NCBI RefSeq assembly: GCF_003176895.1
Contig: NZ_QGTD01000005.1
Span: forward strand, 186,001-250,000
Length of the DNA stretch: 64,000 nucleotides
From: Gracilibacillus dipsosauri
GTDB taxonomy: Bacteria; Bacillota; Bacilli; Bacillales; Amphibacillaceae
Reading direction: 5' to 3'
Shown here: positions 63,219 through 64,000 of the stretch, in pieces
Numbering within the stretch: position 1 is the first letter of the stretch
Layout of the letters: every line of letters starts with the position of its first letter
Position numbers and translations under genes: made by a program
The notes under the pieces: generated by a model
Told to the model about the DNA's origin: nothing
Databases searched by the model: none
Seen by the model: the letters and a program-made list of their open reading frames with translations, nothing else

Positions 63219-63731
63219 TTAATGTGCTTCTATTACTTCACCTGCTGTTTCTTTTTTATGAAAAAGCTGTTTTTTCATAAATGGGATTACATAGCGATCT
63301 AAGCCAAATTTACCTGCATTATAGCCAGCTACTAAAATAAATACGGTTAACAAAACCATTTGAGCATTTGTGCTAACTGTTCCACTAAATAAGAAAGCAA
63401 AGTTCATACATATTCCCATTAATGCTGCAAAATTTGTAAATACACCTAGAATTAATGCAATTCCTACTAGAATCTCTCCCCACATAACGAGAAATGTGAA
63501 TATATCTGCTCCTGGTAATGCAACATGCTCTAGAAAGCTTGCCCACCAGCCTTGAACAGCAGGATGATCACCACTTGACTTTTCAATAGCTCCTTGAATG
63601 AATCCTCCAGCATCAAATCCACCTGTTAATTTTCCCCATCCAGCGGTGAGCCATTGGTAACCTAAATAAATACGAATAATAGCTAGTAGACCTGCAACAA
63701 CTCCATTTTTTCTTAACCATTCTACAAACAT
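63219..63731 (-). CDS. DoxX-family membrane protein
   Basis: About 170 residues, four membrane helices, with RIYLGYQWLTAGWGKLTGGFDA near residue 20 and VLLTVFILVAGYNAGKFGLDRY near the end, the pattern of Bacillus DoxX/YoaS-type proteins. These are thought to act in membrane redox or thiol stress; biochemical function is not established. The ATG at 63731 is eight bases after GAAGGAG. Upstream lies a perfect Rex-type operator. Monocistronic. Confidence 0.85.
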   Translation of the reverse strand: MFVEWLRKNGVVAGLLAIIRIYLGYQWLTAGWGKLTGGFDAGGFIQGAIEKSSGDHPAVQGWWASFLEHVALPGADIFTFLVMWGEILVGIALILGVFTNFAALMGICMNFAFLFSGTVSTNAQMVLLTVFILVAGYNAGKFGLDRYVIPFMKKQLFHKKETAGEVIEAH

Positions 63732-63754
63732 ATAAATCACTCCTTCAATTTGTT

Positions 63755-63771
63755 CAACATTTCACATGTTG
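63755..63771. promoter_or_regulatory. Palindrome in the doxX leader
   Basis: CAACAT-TTCAC-ATGTTG, perfect 6-bp arms, about 24 bp before the doxX start codon. Could be a second operator or a leader hairpin. Confidence 0.35.
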
Positions 63772-63833
63772 GTTTTTATTGATTTGATTTATTACACTTA
63801 TATAATAACATGTATTGGCTATTTTTTGATTAT

Positions 63834-63853
63834 ATTGTGAAGTTATTCACAAT
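63834..63853. promoter_or_regulatory. Rex-type redox operator upstream of doxX
   Basis: ATTGTGAAGTTATTCACAAT matches the Rex consensus TTGTGAANNNNTTCACAA at all defined positions. It fills the spacer upstream of a minus-strand TATAAT (63834-63829). Beyond it, to 64000, I see no gene. Confidence 0.75.
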
Positions 63854-64000
63854 AATGCCATAAAGTTTTGTCTAACTTGTGACATCAGGCTCAGAAATGT
63901 TTCAACTATCATGAAATATAGTGCTAGGATTATACTACTTAAAATGATATATTTAATAATGCTTGTTTAATTTGAAAGTTCGGTTGTTTTTTAGAAACCT

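Noticed and set aside
63084-63302. Plus-strand 72-codon frame across the terminator and IS-like palindrome
   Set aside because: It runs through a terminator, a palindrome and the end of doxX on the opposite strand; no coding features.
1-64000. tRNA, rRNA or classical riboswitch
   Set aside because: No cloverleaf, rRNA stretch or known aptamer signature was recognised in any intergenic region; short structured RNAs could still be missed by eye.

Overview
The window is AT-rich DNA from a Bacillota genome. Strong Shine-Dalgarno sites, XylA/XylB/XylR, YesMN-type two-component pairs, CcpA-type cre sites and a SodF-like protein all point to a Bacillaceae member (Gracilibacillus / Amphibacillus / Oceanobacillus-like; this placement is inferred from gene style only). 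Almost the whole window is a carbohydrate-utilisation region transcribed from the minus strand. All the glycoside hydrolases lack signal peptides, so breakdown happens inside the cell after import of oligosaccharides. Five lipoprotein solute-binding proteins and four permease pairs are present without a single ABC ATPase, so a shared MsmX-type ATPase must be encoded elsewhere.

Layout by region. (1) 1-7350: a GH42 beta-galactosidase (cut by the window edge), a ROK sugar kinase and an Lpl-type ABC importer, followed by a decayed tandem duplicate of that importer (an intact second binding protein, a permease tail and a duplicated promoter). (2) 7544-12877: a YesM/YesN two-component system with DUF624 and DUF4340 membrane proteins. 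(3) 12961-13233: a 51-52 bp tandem repeat made of hairpins. (4) 13491-20030: a GH3-GH95-GH1 operon. The GH1 enzyme carries the phosphate-binding residues of 6-phospho-beta-glucosidases. (5) 20435-32191: an MFS transporter, then a ten-gene run of a ROK regulator, four Gfo/Idh/MocA dehydrogenases, two xylose-isomerase-like TIM barrels and a CUT1 ABC importer. The run encodes no hydrolase, and it is the best candidate here for an undescribed oxidative glycoside pathway. (6) 32530-39567: an alpha/beta hydrolase, another Gfo dehydrogenase, a large GH2, a second DUF624 protein and an unusual NIF3-like protein. (7) 39673-62262: a glucuronoxylan locus with two Lpl-type ABC importers, a second YesMN-type pair, the GH8 reducing-end exo-oligoxylanase, xylA/xylB/xylR, a SodF-like protein, and a GntR regulator in an operon with GH67 alpha-glucuronidase, uxuA and uxuB. 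(8) 62377-64000: a small membrane protein, a candidate CcpA-controlled small RNA, an IS-end-like palindrome and doxX behind a Rex-type operator.

How region 7 works together: aldouronates and xylo-oligosaccharides enter by the two importers. AguA removes (methyl)glucuronate, GH8 trims xylose from reducing ends, XylA and XylB feed xylulose-5-phosphate to the pentose phosphate pathway, and UxuB and UxuA carry fructuronate to 2-keto-3-deoxygluconate. Uronate isomerase, KDG kinase and KDPG aldolase are not in the window. The same 14-bp palindrome occurs at the promoter of the GntR-aguA-uxuA-uxuB operon and twice at the promoter of the ABC importer at 39673-43238. That links the two as one regulon and marks this importer as the likely aldouronate transporter.
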